Below are positions 34,415-47,179 of a stretch of DNA of 64,000 nt, in pieces (positions within the stretch are counted from its first letter, which is position 1; each line of letters opens with the position of its first letter). The position numbers and the translations under genes were made by a program. This DNA is from Culex pipiens pallens (lineage: Eukaryota > Arthropoda > Insecta > Diptera > Culicidae). Under the pieces are notes generated by a model, which was given only the letters and a program-made list of their open reading frames with translations, was not told the DNA's origin and searched no databases. The stretch is from assembly GCF_016801865.2 (NCBI RefSeq), contig NC_068938.1, positions 77,279,316-77,343,315 on the forward strand, in the 5' to 3' direction.

Positions 34415-34887
34415 CATTCCAACGCCCAAGGCTCCAAAAAAGTTGGAACGGTAACTTCAACTCAATGGATCTCGGGCATAACTCAACCAATCAAGATGAT
34501 TCTTCTTTCCAGTGATTTGTTAGGATGTCTAGATGATTCTAGAACTTTGCAGAACTTAATTTGATCAAATCTGTAATTTTTGCGATCAAAAACATCGTTC
34601 CAACTTTTTTTTCGGGTACAAAAAAAAATTCGCCAAAAATTCCGCGGAGGCAGTCGTTTTGAAAAAAGGTGGAACGATGTTTTTGATCGCAGAAATTACA
34701 GATTTGATCAAATTTAGTTCTGCAAAGTTCTAGGATCATCTAGACATTCTTACAAATTACTGGAAACAAGAATCGTCCTGATTGGTTGAGTTATGCCCGA
34801 GAACCAGCGAGTTTAATTTACCGTTCCAACTTTTTTTGGGAGGCTTGGGCGTCCGTGTAAGTTGGACATGCGTTGGGCGTTCCAGTG
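34415..34887 (+). mobile_element. piggyBac-type foldback MITE, family I copy 1
   Basis: 473 bp flanked by TTAA (34411-34414, 34888-34891), with ends CATTCCAACGCCCA and TGGGCGTTCCAGTG. Long inner arms of about 200 bp (AACTCAACCAATCAAGATGA, TTCTAGAACTTTGCAGAACT and their complements) meet near 34600-34680. The TTAA duplication is the hallmark of piggyBac insertion. Non-coding. Confidence 0.9.
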
Positions 34888-34891
34888 TTAA

Positions 34892-36057
34892 AAACATGTA
34901 CTGAGGGGAAGCCATACAATATCAACTTTTTTTTCCAATAATACTTTGAGAAAAAAATTCATTGAATGATGTTATTTTGAACCCTTCCCGCTCAGAACAA
35001 CATCGAGATTTTTTACGTTTTACATAATATGCTTGTGTGCTCTCTTATACTAACTGACATTTTGGTGGTTACGAGAAAATCGATTTTTTAACTTTGAATT
35101 ACTGTTTCTGGGAAACTATTCGACAAACAATTGTCCTAATAATTTTAAAGTATGCTCCTGACATAACTTAAAGACATGGTAAAATATGAAAACTTTTGAA
35201 ATGCAAAACAAAAATTGGCAGAGAAATTAAGAAAAAAATCATGCTTGCAATTAGCACAAGTGTGTCTTGAACAGTGATTTGTATGAGTTAGCACAAACGT
35301 GCACAGGGTGAATTTTGCAGTTGAGCTAAAATGCTTCTTCGATGGCAGAGTCGTGTATACTTCCAACGTGGCACTTGGTACAAAAGTGCGCAGAGTCATT
35401 TTATTGTAAAAATAGTAGTTATTTGTTGTTTCAATGTTTTTTGCGTAGTAGCTTTGAATTGTTGCTAGTTAAGGAAAATTTTTCTCAACAATACTTTTTT
35501 AATAGACTTGTTTATCATTAAATTTATTGTGAAAAGAAAGAAAAACTTAGTGAAGTGTGAGGTTTCATAAATATAAGTATGATAATCCATGAAAGCATAT
35601 ATTATACTAGACACTCTACTGACAAAAACGGATGGAATTTGAATGACTAATGAATAACATTCTACACAAAGCATTGCAGGATGAATCATGTTGAAAAATT
35701 GTATTGTCGTCGAGACATTTGATATTAATAAGTAAAAGTATTACAAAAATAAAAGTGGCCAGCCCTACTGCGTTGTGTTTACCGCAGAGAGGATTCTTAA
35801 AACAGATCACATTTCACAGAATCTAGGATGTGTGAACATACCGTACCAAATGCACTAATTTATCCAATGGAATGTTTATCAAACTAAGTTAATTGACTTT
35901 CAATATAAGTATATATATTTGTGGTCATGTTAGTAAAAAGAAAATGTGTTTTATTTTTATAAAAAAAATCAGTTTTATTGCCACTAAAACCAATTCTGTA
36001 GCATGATACTTAAATTTTCAAAATTTATCAAGAAAATTATTCTACTGAAAATGCGTA
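34892..36057. other. AT-rich intron-like sequence
   Basis: No supported gene; ORFs are all under 85 codons. No boundaries of mobile elements were found between 34892 and 36057. Confidence 0.4.
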
Positions 36058-37004
36058 GGGGAGAGTGGGGAGACTTGATCCCCGGGGACACTTGATCCCA
36101 AGCCTGTATCTCGTCAGCATGTGGGTAAAACAATTAGCTTTGTTCTAGAAAGTTGTGCGAAATTTTACTAAAACTCATTGTAGAAAACAAAGAAAAAAAA
36201 TAAAAAATGTTTAGATTGAGTTACACACATTTTTCTAAAACGAGCTGCAAAAAACTTCCAAGAGATCTTTTTTTCTTTGTTTTGATATGTATAGAAAACA
36301 CTCAAAAATTATTCAAAAAATATTTTTTATAAATAAATTGTTTGATAAACTTATCAACTCCAAAACCCTTACGCATTTGATGTTAAATTTATCGTCATAC
36401 TATTTTTACAATCAATTGTTTAAAAAAGTGAGTTTAGGGAGACTTGATCCCTGCATTTTACAGTCACTGGAATCAGCCTCAAGATTAATTAATTGGGCTG
36501 GGTTTTCATACATAGTTTCCTTTAGTATAGTTGTACATAACTAACTGCAGTTTGAACCTTTTTTCAAAAGTTTTGTAAACAAAAAGTTCCAGCTTTTGTA
36601 AACATGCTTAATTTTGGTCTAAAAAAATGATATTTTAAGTTTTTAAATATTTTACATACTAAACTTGTTATATTTTGAACACAAACGTACAGGTTTTATG
36701 TGAAATTGCTGTAACTTATAGAAAATTAAAAGTTTGGATGAATAAGAAACATTTTGCTTAAGATTTCTTCAAAATGTTGAAAGGGGGATCAAGTTACCCC
36801 TAACATTTTTAAAATGCCGGTTTAAAATATTTTTTTAAAACGCTTGGCATGATTCGAAGAGTTCATCTGATGAAATACCCATATTAGCCAAACATAGATG
36901 AATGTTTAAGCTTCCAATTCATGCAAAACGTTTATAGTTTTGTGAGAAATTGACAGAGTTATGTGCGAAACTAAAAAAGGGGATCAAGTCTCTCCACTCT
37001 CCCC
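36058..37004. mobile_element. TA-type MITE family H
   Basis: 947 bp with 24-bp inverted ends differing at one base (GGGGAGAGTGGGGAGACTTG then ATCC) and TA on both sides (36056-36057, 37005-37006). The internal repeats GGGGACACTTGATCCC, GGGAGACTTGATCCCTG and GGGGGATCAAGTTACCCC repeat the terminal motif. Non-coding. Confidence 0.93.
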
Positions 37005-37239
37005 TACATATCTAATGATATTTTTGAATATTGTTTCTAAAACAATTAGCAATTAAATATTAATTTAAAATGTTCTCAGTGTATTTTTTTAATAATCCGA
37101 TAATGCAATCAGTTTATCGATTCGAAATCATTTTCTTTGTAGAAACGTTACACTCTGAGATATCTTCTTTACTTTGATTTTTTTTAACAAGCTCAGTATG
37201 CTTAAATTTAACCTATGTGCTGAAAATTGGTTCGCAAAA
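37005..37239. other. AT-rich spacer
   Basis: Nothing recognisable between two MITEs. Confidence 0.4.
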
Positions 37240-37470
37240 CGCACAGAAAAAAAAATGATGGTAATATTCATCAGGAAATGGTGACAGATTTGTGGCAAAA
37301 TAAATGATAAATTTTACCCCAGAAAATGATGAATTTTCATCAGTTTTTGATGAATATTCATCAGGTTCACATTTTTACACATTTTTTATGTAATATTACA
37401 CAAATAAAGAGGTAATATTCAACCTACCAAATTTTCAACATTCCAAAATTCAACTTTTTTTTTCTGTGCG
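37240..37470. mobile_element. MITE family K, copy 2
   Basis: 231 bp with ends CGCACAGAAAAAAAAA and TTTTTTTTTCTGTGCG. The interior has repeated GATGAATTTTCATCAG and TGATGAATATTCATCAGG palindromes and AAAGAGGTAATATTCAACCT, shared with 7882-8062. No clear target duplication. Confidence 0.8.
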
Positions 37471-38632
37471 GCCTCAAATTTAACTGTCAAAGTGGAACCA
37501 ATTTACTGTTCGCCAGAAGTAGAGAGTATTGTTATCAATCATTAAAAATTGTTTTTTTTTTGCAAGAATGAAAAATGTTTGGCTTTTGAGGACCTGGAGT
37601 TGAAGTCAAGAAATCTTAAGAAAGTTGAAGGCGAGATCGTATTTTTTTATAATTATGAATGGAAGTTGTTTATGGAGTCTATGCGGTTCTATCCATGCAG
37701 AAGCTGTCTTTATTGTTTGATTCCGTTTGAAAACCTGGTTTAGTGAAAATCTTCTCTGCATGTTGGATCTGCTTTGCTAGAATTAGCGATATTTTTTTGG
37801 ACCAGGAAGAGCTGCAGGATTCGCAGTTCTTCGTCACCCGTAAAAAAAGAAAAATCTTGTCGAACCAATCGAAACGAGACAATTTTCTAGCAAAAATGTC
37901 AAAAACTAGGCAAAATCAAACACAAACTACTGATTAACAAAAACAGCTCATTTACCAGTAAGAAAAAAAGTCATGTTTGTGCTTGAACAGCCTCCTACTT
38001 TGTAGATGTAAACAAAGTGGGATCATTCGAAAATCACGTTACGCATTCTTTCTATTCATCACCCAGCATTTAACTATTACATTAATTATTATTTAATTCG
38101 TATTTTTAATTTTGCAAAAAAAAAAACATCAACCTAATGAGGATAATTTGGTTCTCCCTTGATATGCATGTCCAAACAGTAGTTTCACTTCTGCGAGAAT
38201 TGCTTACATTCTGTTACAACTTACCTTGAATTTCACTTTGTATATAATTCAATGACTTAAAAAAAATAACATTGATATATAATGTGTCATCCATTTCAAA
38301 ATAATACTCAACAACATTGCTTTTCAAATATTTTAATTTATCATTTTTCACAGGAGATTTTTAAACACTGTTCACTGTTTATTCACGTTTTATTATTTTA
38401 ACATGATCCTTGATTTCATTTATACTGCCAATTTTACACATACTTTAGGCAGGTAGCACCTTCAAATTATGCGTCAAATCTTTGGTGTGTATCGTCCGCT
38501 CTTGGCATTCACCGCGTGCCTTATGAAAGCCTCAATAGGACATACAGGCCGGCAGTGAACACCAGGAGAAAAACGTTTCCGTTTGCGTAGAATTTCACTT
38601 CACTTTTGCCGTGTTTTGGGCGAATAACTTAC
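37471..38632 (-). other. Probable intron downstream of exon 38633-38746
   Basis: Begins at the GTAAGT donor (38632-38627 on the minus strand). Short ORFs at 37549-37937 have no motif. I found no further coding exon here or to the left, so the intron may leave the window. Confidence 0.5.
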
Positions 38633-38746
38633 CTTTTGGGAGTTTTAAGAACGATGCTTTTTGAAGCGGTAAGCACACGTTCCTTTGACAATCGTCCTCC
38701 GCCAACAACTTGTACCAATTTGTGACCACCTGGAAACCGCCATCAG
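38633..38746 (-). CDS. Internal coding exon of an unrecognised host gene
   Basis: On the minus strand a pyrimidine-rich tract ending TTCAATTCCAG precedes a 114-bp exon, and the donor AAAAG|GTAAGTTA follows at 38633/38632. The exon has one frame open throughout: two bases to finish a codon, 37 codons, and one base over. The translation begins DGGFQVVTNWYKLLAEDD, continues CQRNVCLPLQKASFLKLPK, and is ordinary in composition, unlike the repeat-derived ORFs around it. The entry phase matches the phase-1 exit of the exon at 58180-58267, with Ala at the junction. Because it enters and leaves in phase 1 it could be skipped without a frameshift. I do not recognise the family. The two other frames are closed, apart from a short ATG frame that stops inside the exon. 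Confidence 0.65.
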
Positions 38747-41700
38747 CTGGAATTGAAGTAGAACGACACACACACGTGAACTAATTCAACATGGAAAGAA
38801 CAAACACTGAAAGGGAAAATGGAATAAACAAAACTCTATGGATTCAAGAATCACTCCGTCAAGGAGTCTCGCCACATCGCGTGGTTCTTCGCACTCACTT
38901 AGTTGGGTTTATCGGTCCGGCTGGCAACACTGTCACAAAAAAAACGACTTTTTTTCTGTGAGTACCACATATTTTATTTGTTTTATTAAGATTGATGTTT
39001 CTTGTAAGCTTTTGTTACTAGGAATAACTTTTTTTTTTTAAATTTCATCAGATATTTTTCACAGTGCACTCGATACAAATTTCCTCGTTGAAACAGAAAG
39101 TGATTCCAGACATCCTTTTGTGCGGCACATTTTTCCTTCCACTTTCTTGCGGTTACAATTTTATAACTTGAATCAACCCTCATTGGAGTAGGTAAGCATG
39201 CGAGGGGGAGCATCGATTAAACAAACATATTTAGATTGGCAAAGGTGGTCTAAATTCGATGGACAGTTGGAGCTGAGGTTTGCTTTAGGATTTGTCATAA
39301 CCTAAGGTCAGTGACTTGGGAAAGGGTTGAAAGTTTCTGATTTTGAATAATGAAAAAAATATATTCAAAGGCATAATGATTACAAAGAAATTGCTCTCAA
39401 GTAACTTGTTTTGTACAAATTATTTGCATAAATTTAATTTCATTTAATTCATTAACCCTTTAATAAGGTCGGAAAGAGATTTGGGTCAGCTGCTGTCAAC
39501 ATTTTAACCCTTTCCATTTCGTTCTGTTTTTTAATAAAGAGTCCATAAAGTTGTCCTTTCGAAATCCCAAAGTAATCCACTTGGACGTCAAACCAGATTA
39601 GATCAAGTTTTGCGTCCCCTCGGTCCGGACGTTTTGCTTCAACAATGATGCCAATGATGAGTGCTGACATGAATATGATCCCACAGCTGGATTCGCTTCG
39701 ATGGACTGTGAACCCCGCAGCATAAAACATAACAGCTGCTGCTGATGTTGCATTTGGGTCGATTGATTTTTTTTCTCTGTTGCTTTCAGAATGCAGTTTT
39801 ATGATTACCCTTCTCACTAGTTTACGCAGCATAGGAAAAAAGGACCCCTCGTTGCGATTCTCGTGTGTGTGTGTGACATTGAATATCGGGGCACCTTTGA
39901 TATAAAGTTTATATAAAGCTGCACCCATACAAGGGCAAGTACGACAAAAAAAAAATCTCGGCCAAGTTCGTTGAACGGCCTAGCCCAAACAGATGTGAAG
40001 GTTCTTGAACAATAATAATTCTTAGTTTTTACTGCTGCTGTTTTTGTTGGAAGGGGATATTTCGATCCCGGCGCATAAAATGAATTAAGAAGTGTGTAAT
40101 TGCATTATGCTGCCTTCCCCCTCTTGGTATGGAAACCATGTGTTCTAGTATTGGTGCTGGATTCTGATCCTGGACAGGGGTTAGAGTATTTTTTTAGAAG
40201 GACGAAGGGGAACGAGGGGTGAAGGACGAATGCAAGGATTAGTTGGTGGTATAAAAGACCGATGAGTAGGATTAATTGTCTTTTTTTTAGTACAATGTAA
40301 AAAAAAACGACATTATTTACAAATTTAAGCGTTAGAAAATGCAATCAGATGGTCTAAACTAATTTGATTAAATCTATTTTAAAAACTCGAATCATACTCC
40401 AAAATCACTAATCAATCTGAATAATTTAAAAGTCACAAACCATTTTTTTACTTTTAATTTATAATTTAAAAAAAATATCTAGGTATTTTAGAAAATACGA
40501 CTAAAGGAATGATTTTTTATTTTGTTATTGAATAGTCAAAATAATATTGAGAATTTTCATAAGTTTCCAGCGATATTTTCTATAAAAATAAGTTTTTTTT
40601 TTCAATTTGTCCAAATAATGTCATGAATGCATTGGAAAATTTGATCTAGGATTTAAAATTTGAAAGCTAAGCTAAGTCTAATTTCAATTTAAGGTTAAAT
40701 TAAAATTTGATCTGCGAAAGTCACAAAAAATGTGTTTGCTTGTTTGGTTCTTTTCTAGAACTGCAGTAACCAAATTTTTTGAGGAATATATTTTTTTTGT
40801 TCAGGAGGTTTTTTGAGCAACTTTTGTTTAGTGTAAAACTGAATTTCTTTTTGTTTTTCTTGTTTCATTTTTAGTATTTTGATTTGAATTTATCTCGGGT
40901 GACTTTTCAAAAAGCCGTAAGAGCCATTGGTAAACAAAGCCCTTTTTGCATCGGTATTCGACCTACCTACGATAAACCAATTTCAAAAATGCTTGAGATT
41001 GTTCATTTACACGTCCTTCAAGTCCTTCAACTTAAAACAAATGAAATATTGTTTCAATTTAAAGAAAAACGAAAATTAGTGTTGGAGGTCACGGTGGCTC
41101 TTACGGCTTTTTGAAAACTCACCCGAGTTATCTTGTTTATTTTATGCTTGTTACTTATAGTATGTGGCTTATTCTACCATCTCTTATCTTCACCTTTTGC
41201 ATTTTTAGTGTTTTTTTAATGTTTATAAAATTACTTTTTCAATTTTCGCTTGTTTATCATATTTGGATTTTTAATGGATATTTGGTATTATTATCATTTA
41301 AATTAAAAAAATGTGCAGAAGACATGACAAAATACTGCATACTTATTTTTACTGAGAATATAGTAAATGTTAGTAAAACCGTAGCCAAAGTAGACCCATT
41401 AATATTACATTTTTTAAATCATTGACCAAGTCTTATGAACATGATAATTTCCAAACCTGAAATTTTCCAAAATTGTAAAAGATCGTTTTTTCAATACTTT
41501 ATGACGATCAAAAAATTGATGAAAAAATTATGTTTCTGAATTTTCAGATCGAATCCCGGTTTGAAGTTTGAGTTGTAGAGGGTTAAAATAGTTACAAATT
41601 TGAAGAAATAATTCCTTTTTTATGTCAGTATTTGTTTGCTTATTTTCACATCTTTATTTGAAATGCAGTGAAAGCTTGTTCATTTTTTTTGTCATTCTCA

Positions 41701-42240
41701 TTAATTTATTAACAAGATAAAAAATTCTCGAGAAAAAAACTTTAAAGAATGCATTGAATTTGAGAGAATTTCAAGGATTTGCGATCAGAAAACGATTAAA
41801 ACATTTTTGTTCTGAAAATGATTTCCTACGACAATTATTTTGATTTAAAATATAAAATAAACATTTGTTAAAATAGCTATTTTTTCAGAGTTAATAATTA
41901 ATTCAAACATTTCATGTTTAAATTAAAAATATACATTCCGAATTTTGAACACATAAATGAAAATTTCTCTCAAGATAAAACTTACTATGCATTTAAAATG
42001 GAAAGAAAACAAATAAAGAGGCTAGAATTAATTATCAGAATTAAATCAGAATATTTAATTAATAAAATCTGATTTTACATTTTATAGTTTAATTTTATAT
42101 ATCATTTTAGGCTTAGGCTCATGCAAATTTTCCACTGACTCTGATTCTGTGTATTGCAATCCAGTTCAAATATTTGGATTATTGATACTCCGAATGATGG
42201 AGACGTTTGGAGTTATTTGGAAGTCATAACTATGGATGCT
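38747..42240 (-). other. Large intron, part 1 (between the two exons)
   Basis: No exon recognised. A 158-codon minus-strand frame at 39452-39928 and a 104-codon plus-strand frame at 41111-41425 lack domains and splice context. 39450-40330 is a GC-richer, single-copy-looking island. 40330-42240 is AT-rich. The whole stretch lies within the roughly 19.4-kb interval bridged by the proposed splice. Confidence 0.5.
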
Positions 42241-42425
42241 ACACGGAGAAAAAAGACTTCCCAAAATCGTGAACAAGCGTTCATGAAAATGGGAATCACG
42301 AACAAAGTGTTCAAATCCCATGGTACGATTTTGAAAAACATACCATGACATTTGAATACTTTGTTCGTGGTTCCCATTTTCATGAACGCTTGTTGACGAT
42401 TTAGGGAACTCTTTTTTCTCCGTGT
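42241..42425. mobile_element. Hairpin MITE family J
   Basis: 185 bp with ends ACACGGAGAAAAAAG and CTTTTTTCTCCGTGT. The arms share GAACAAGCGTTCATGAAAAT, GGGAATCACGAACAAAG and CATGGTACGATTTTG with their complements, interrupted by a few mismatches. No coding potential. The target duplication is not clear. Confidence 0.85.
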
Positions 42426-44724
42426 GTTGTTATCGGCATTATCGGTCTCTATATGATAAGTAGAGATCCGAAATCAGGAAAATGTGGATAATTATTCGCT
42501 CAATTCGTGAATCCTTATGAATAACTGTTGCTAAGACGTATTTTAATTACGTCATTCCAAGTTGCTAGTTCAGATCGGATTCATCGATATCCTGATATCC
42601 GTTGATAGAGATATTATCCGGATTACGAATATATCTGGTAAAAATTTGCGAAAGTTATGGTATAAATTTAACTTAACGAAAACAGCAACCTAATGCATGT
42701 TATATGTTTGTAGTATCGTCTTAGGTGGTTATCCATCTCAATTTGTGCTCCAATTTGCTGTAAATCGTGAACTTTCTCCGAACTTTGTAGAACTAAAAGA
42801 GAAGTTTCCTAAGAAATCACGATCAACCAATCCATGAAACTTAGTAAAGTTCTTTGATGACTTCTGAGATAGCTTTTACGACTCTCCAGATGAGTTTTGC
42901 TCTTCTTTTTTTAACATTTATCACATAATAAACTACTCCTGCGATGATATTGGGGGGATCCCTTCTAGTCACGTACTCGCGGTTTACCCCCGTGGGACTT
43001 TGACACTCCCCTCAAGAAGGTTCCTCAAACATTACGCACTTCACGATATTGAATCCCTCAAATTCACTCGCGTCTCTGCCTTGCTCAACTACGTAACCTC
43101 AACTGTTTTCCCTCACTCCGCAATCGAGGCCAGTCCTTGCCTTTAACGGTGCAAAACTTCGATTAAAGACATACACACACATCCATCCATCCACACGCAA
43201 ATCCAAGCCGGCTTTCAAAATCATTCCACGGCGTGAATGTGTGTTCGTGTACACTCGCTTATTTATTCACTTCCCATTCACAACAAATTTGCGTTCTGTT
43301 TACTCTTTTCCGATGTCCTTCGTGTGTCTACAGCAAACACACACACGCAGACAAACACGCTTGAGCTCACACCCTTACCCCGAAAAACTGCGACAAAATG
43401 TTAGCTTGAATGCATTGCAAACATTTGCCTAAGGATCCTGAAGAAATTAAGGGAAGGAAGGAAGGGAGGTGGTGGTGGTGGTGCTATCAAGGACAGTAAT
43501 ATCTACAACATAAACGGTAGTCTCCCCTTTTTGATTACCCTCGAGTCTTCACAGTAGCGGTTGGTGACTGTAACTTAAGGGAGTTGGTTGGGGTGGCGCA
43601 CTGTTGAAAATTTTGCAATATCTAGTTTTCGTTCAATTACGCAATAATTTAACCCTCTACTGCCACAACTTTTTTCTATGAAATACAATAATTCTTCCAC
43701 AATCTGGCGGTCACATTTTGAATTAAAATCAAGCAATAATATTTCATTGTCATTTGTTTTTTTTTTTTTTTTGCGATGAACTTTCCTGATATTTTGAACC
43801 TATTTCTTCATTTATTGTCATATTTTTTTTCTTAGTCAACTATAATTGTGGTTTGTTTGTGCATTTTAGAAGAATGCAGTACTCTATGTATTCACAACTA
43901 TAATTATTAAAACATTGATAAATACCCGAATACTCTCAAAGTGTAATGTTTTTCTGAATCAAGTATTGTCGGCTTTGAACAATTTTAACAAAGAACAACT
44001 GCAAATAAGTTCTTGATAAAAAGTTTGTAATGTTTTTGAAACAGAAATGAAAAATATCTCTAGATTTTTACACATTTTCTAAGTTAATTTCGGAAATTTA
44101 TGAATCTCTCTGCAAAATTTATTTTGAAAAAAACACAAATTTATATTTTTATGGAAAAATACATTTCTAATAAATTTTGATCAAACTTGTTACGAAAGGT
44201 TAGATGCAACTAGCGATGGAAAATTCTTCTAAATTAAATTAGAATTGAGACATAATGAGGCAAAAATCTACAAGAGACAGAGCCGTCTTTCTGTCATGAG
44301 TAAAATAATGGTTGAATTTAAGTTCGAAAATAAAATTTGCATGAGAAACGTCAGAATGCGCTGAATATGTTGTTGCATTTTCTTCGACGGCCAATGTTAG
44401 AAAACAGCAATTGAATTGGTGGAGCTAAGGAGTTTATTCATCAGTGATTCGACAAATCTCTTTTTTGATGGAAAAAAGTCATTAGTAAATAATGATATTT
44501 TTAAATAATTCATTTTTTATGTGTAAAACTTAATATGACTATGTTTCAATTGATTAAAAATCACGTTCAGATATTGGCCAACCTTTCTCAAAAAGTAAAG
44601 CATCAAACTTTTTAAATCCTGAACATTACCGAATCCTACTTCTACTTTTTAAATTTCTAAATTTATTTGAAAAATAAAACATGTTTGACTTTATTTTTGA
44701 TTAGTTTGATGGATTAGGTATATA
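42426..44724. other. Intron sequence, no gene
   Basis: 42900-43620 is a GC-richer island with CACACAC tracts and a GGTGGTGGTGGTGGTG run at about 43471. The rest is AT-rich. No exon-like splice-bounded frame found. Confidence 0.45.
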
Positions 44725-45285
44725 TAAGGCTACCAACTCTTGCTGAGCCAAAATCCGTATACTTTACCGATATGACACCATGGTATAGCAAAAACTGTCA
44801 AGGAATTATTTAGATAAGTTTGGAATTTGGGAATTTAAAATATTTTAAAATTTTACGAAATGTCAAGTTTGCTTTTACGAATAATATCATTGTTAGTGTT
44901 TTCAAAAAAACATTTCTAGAGGTCCTATAAATACAAGCACAACACAAGGTTTTCACAAGCCAAAATTTGATCTTTGATTTAATAAATATGTTTTGTAAGG
45001 ATTTTGAAAACAACAATCATTGTCAATCAAGTTTGAACTGAGGAAAACCCGGAAAGTGATGCAAGTTATCCCTTTAAAATCAAACTGACAGTTAAATAAA
45101 TATATCTAATTAGAAAAAGCTTTGGCCCAATCAAAAAAGCTATGAAATTTTTAAAAAGTTGTTAAAATTCCGTACATCCGTATTATGCAAAAAATTCCGT
45201 ACAAAAATTCCGGCCTGTTAAAAATCCGTGGAGAAGGTCGAAAATCCGTACGGTAAGGAAAAAATCCGTACAGTTGGTAGCCTTA
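44725..45285. mobile_element. hAT-like element family U with subterminal iterons
   Basis: 561 bp with 14-bp perfect inverted ends TAAGGCTACCAACT and a 7-bp flanking duplication GTATATA (44718-44724, 45286-45292). The right subterminus (45170-45270) holds at least five copies of AATCCGTAC or ATTCCGTAC, and one lies near the left end (AAAATCCGTATAC). Such clustered motifs resemble transposase binding sites of hAT elements. A 68-codon ORF inside is not a transposase. Confidence 0.85.
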
Positions 45286-45372
45286 GTATATAAAAGTTGA
45301 CTCAAATCTTTTAATGAACTTTTAAAAATATCATAAAAGGTTGTATATAGAGTATTGAAACTAATGTTAGTA

Positions 45373-45459
45373 CCGTCACCTGGGATGAATCGGGACTACA
45401 TTCTGAATAGGGACAGCATGTTTTAGAAAACTGCTGTCCCAATTCGCCCCAGATGACGG
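45373..45459. mobile_element. Minimal TA-type MITE family F
   Basis: 87 bp: CCGTCACCTGGGATGAATCG then GGAC on the left, and TGTCCCAATTCGCCCCAGAT then GACGG on the right. TA on both sides (45371-45372, 45460-45461). The right end matches the flank of the palindrome at 28511-28543. Confidence 0.85.
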
Positions 45460-45461
45460 TA

Positions 45462-46707
45462 TTTAAACTTAGTTGATACATATATTTTTCAAAATCTTTA
45501 TTCATAATTTTCAATTTTTCCAATTTTTTTTGTGTGTGATCGATTTAGTGCAAAATTAAAAAAAAAGTATATTTGAGGCTCAGTAGACGTTACCAAGTTT
45601 ATATTTTTTTCACTAAACCTTTAAAATTTAAATCCATGATTTTATTAGGGTGTAATTTTCCGTAGTTTATTTTCAAAAGGGCGAAACCTTGGATGTAACC
45701 AAGCAGCATATCCCACTCTTACTCAACGTGAACTGTCACTAGAGCAAGTGGAATAGTCTGTTTATTTACATCCAACGTTACGCCTTTTTTTTAAAGTTAC
45801 TACGGATTTTTTTATTCGAAATCATGAGCCGAGGGTTGGTTTTATTTTAAAAGTACTAAATTTTGATATTGAATCTATGTTTTTCTATGTAACTTAACAA
45901 ATTAATAGATTATGGCAAACTATTAGTTAAAAATTAGAAAACAAACTATTTTTTCTGACATATGCATTTTGAATAATTCTAGCTATGTTATAATTCTCAA
46001 TATTTTACATGATTTTTATACTAAGATTAGGTATAAAGATTTAAAGCAAAAAAAAACAATGTCTGGATGAAATTTTTTTTTTAATTAATTTCAAATCAGG
46101 ATGAATAATGCAGATTGATAAGTTCTCTTTGTTTCAAAACTACAAAAATGTTGCTCAATGTAGCAAATTCTGATAAATTTAATTTCTTAAAATCTGAAAT
46201 TTCATAAATTTCAGAAATTTGAATTTTTCAAACAAATTAGATTAGAAAAATAAAATATAAAATATGTTCAAATCAGTATGAGACAAGGTGGACTTATTAA
46301 AAACTAACCAATGAAATAAATACAGCAAAATAAATCAAATTTCTTACAGTGCTCATCAAAACAGGACTTCGTTTCCCTTCCTGTCCTAACCCTCAAGCTG
46401 CACCCTTACCCGACTCAGCCTTGTCTGCCTGCCTGTCTGTCTGCCGGAGTGTTCGGGGTGGGGGGGAATTTGTGCGTGTGAAGGCTCAAACTTTGTATTT
46501 GCTCGTAAGGCCGTGAAGCGTGCGCGCCGTGAATTAATGATTCCGAGTGAGTTAGGCGACATGGAATCAGGAATAGGGATCGGATGAAGAGGGGTGGATA
46601 GGAGGATTGTAAAAAAAAGTACACACAGCGAATCGAGGGTGCACTTTTGCGCGAAAGCGAAAGTGGGATAGAGTGAAAAGAAGAATAAAAATCCCTCGAA
46701 GGTTTAA
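45462..46707. other. Intron sequence, no gene
   Basis: AT-rich to about 46330, then a GC-richer island (46330-46700) with a CCTGCCTGTCTGTCTGCC microsatellite and a G-run at about 46460. The 114-codon minus frame at 46415-46759 runs into the adjacent MITE and is not supported. Confidence 0.45.
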
Positions 46708-47179
46708 CACTGGAACGCCCAACGCATGTCCAACTTACACGGACGCCCAAGCCTCCCAAAAAAGGTGGAACGGTAACTTCAACTCAATGGTTCTCGGGCA
46801 TAACTCAACCAATCAAGATGATTCTTCTTTTCAGTGATTTGTTAGGATGTCTAGATGATTCTAGAACTTTGCAGAACTTAATTTGATCAAATCTGTAATT
46901 TTTGCGACCAAAAAGATCGTTCCACCTTTTTTAAAACGACTGCCTCCGCGGAATTTTTGGCGATTTTTTTTTTACACGCGGAAAAAAAAGTTGGAACGAT
47001 GTTTATGATCGCAAAAATTACAGATTTGATCAAATTAAGTTCTGCAAAGTTCTAGAATCATCTAGACATCCTAACAAATCACTGAAAAGAAGAATCATCT
47101 TGATTGGTTGAGTTATGCCCGAGAACCATTGAGTTGAAGTTACCGTTCCAACTTTTTTGGAGCCTTGGGCGTTGGAATG
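46708..47179 (-). mobile_element. piggyBac-type foldback MITE, family I copy 2
   Basis: 472 bp flanked by TTAA (46704-46707, 47180-47183), with ends CACTGGAACGCCCA and TGGGCGTTGGAATG. It is the reverse-orientation copy of 34415-34887 and is well conserved through the foldback arms. Confidence 0.92.

Noticed and set aside
38218..38260. A second minus-strand exon ending in AATTCAAG|GTAAGTTG
   Set aside because: The donor is good, but the preceding sequence has an in-frame stop in the required phase and no clear acceptor.
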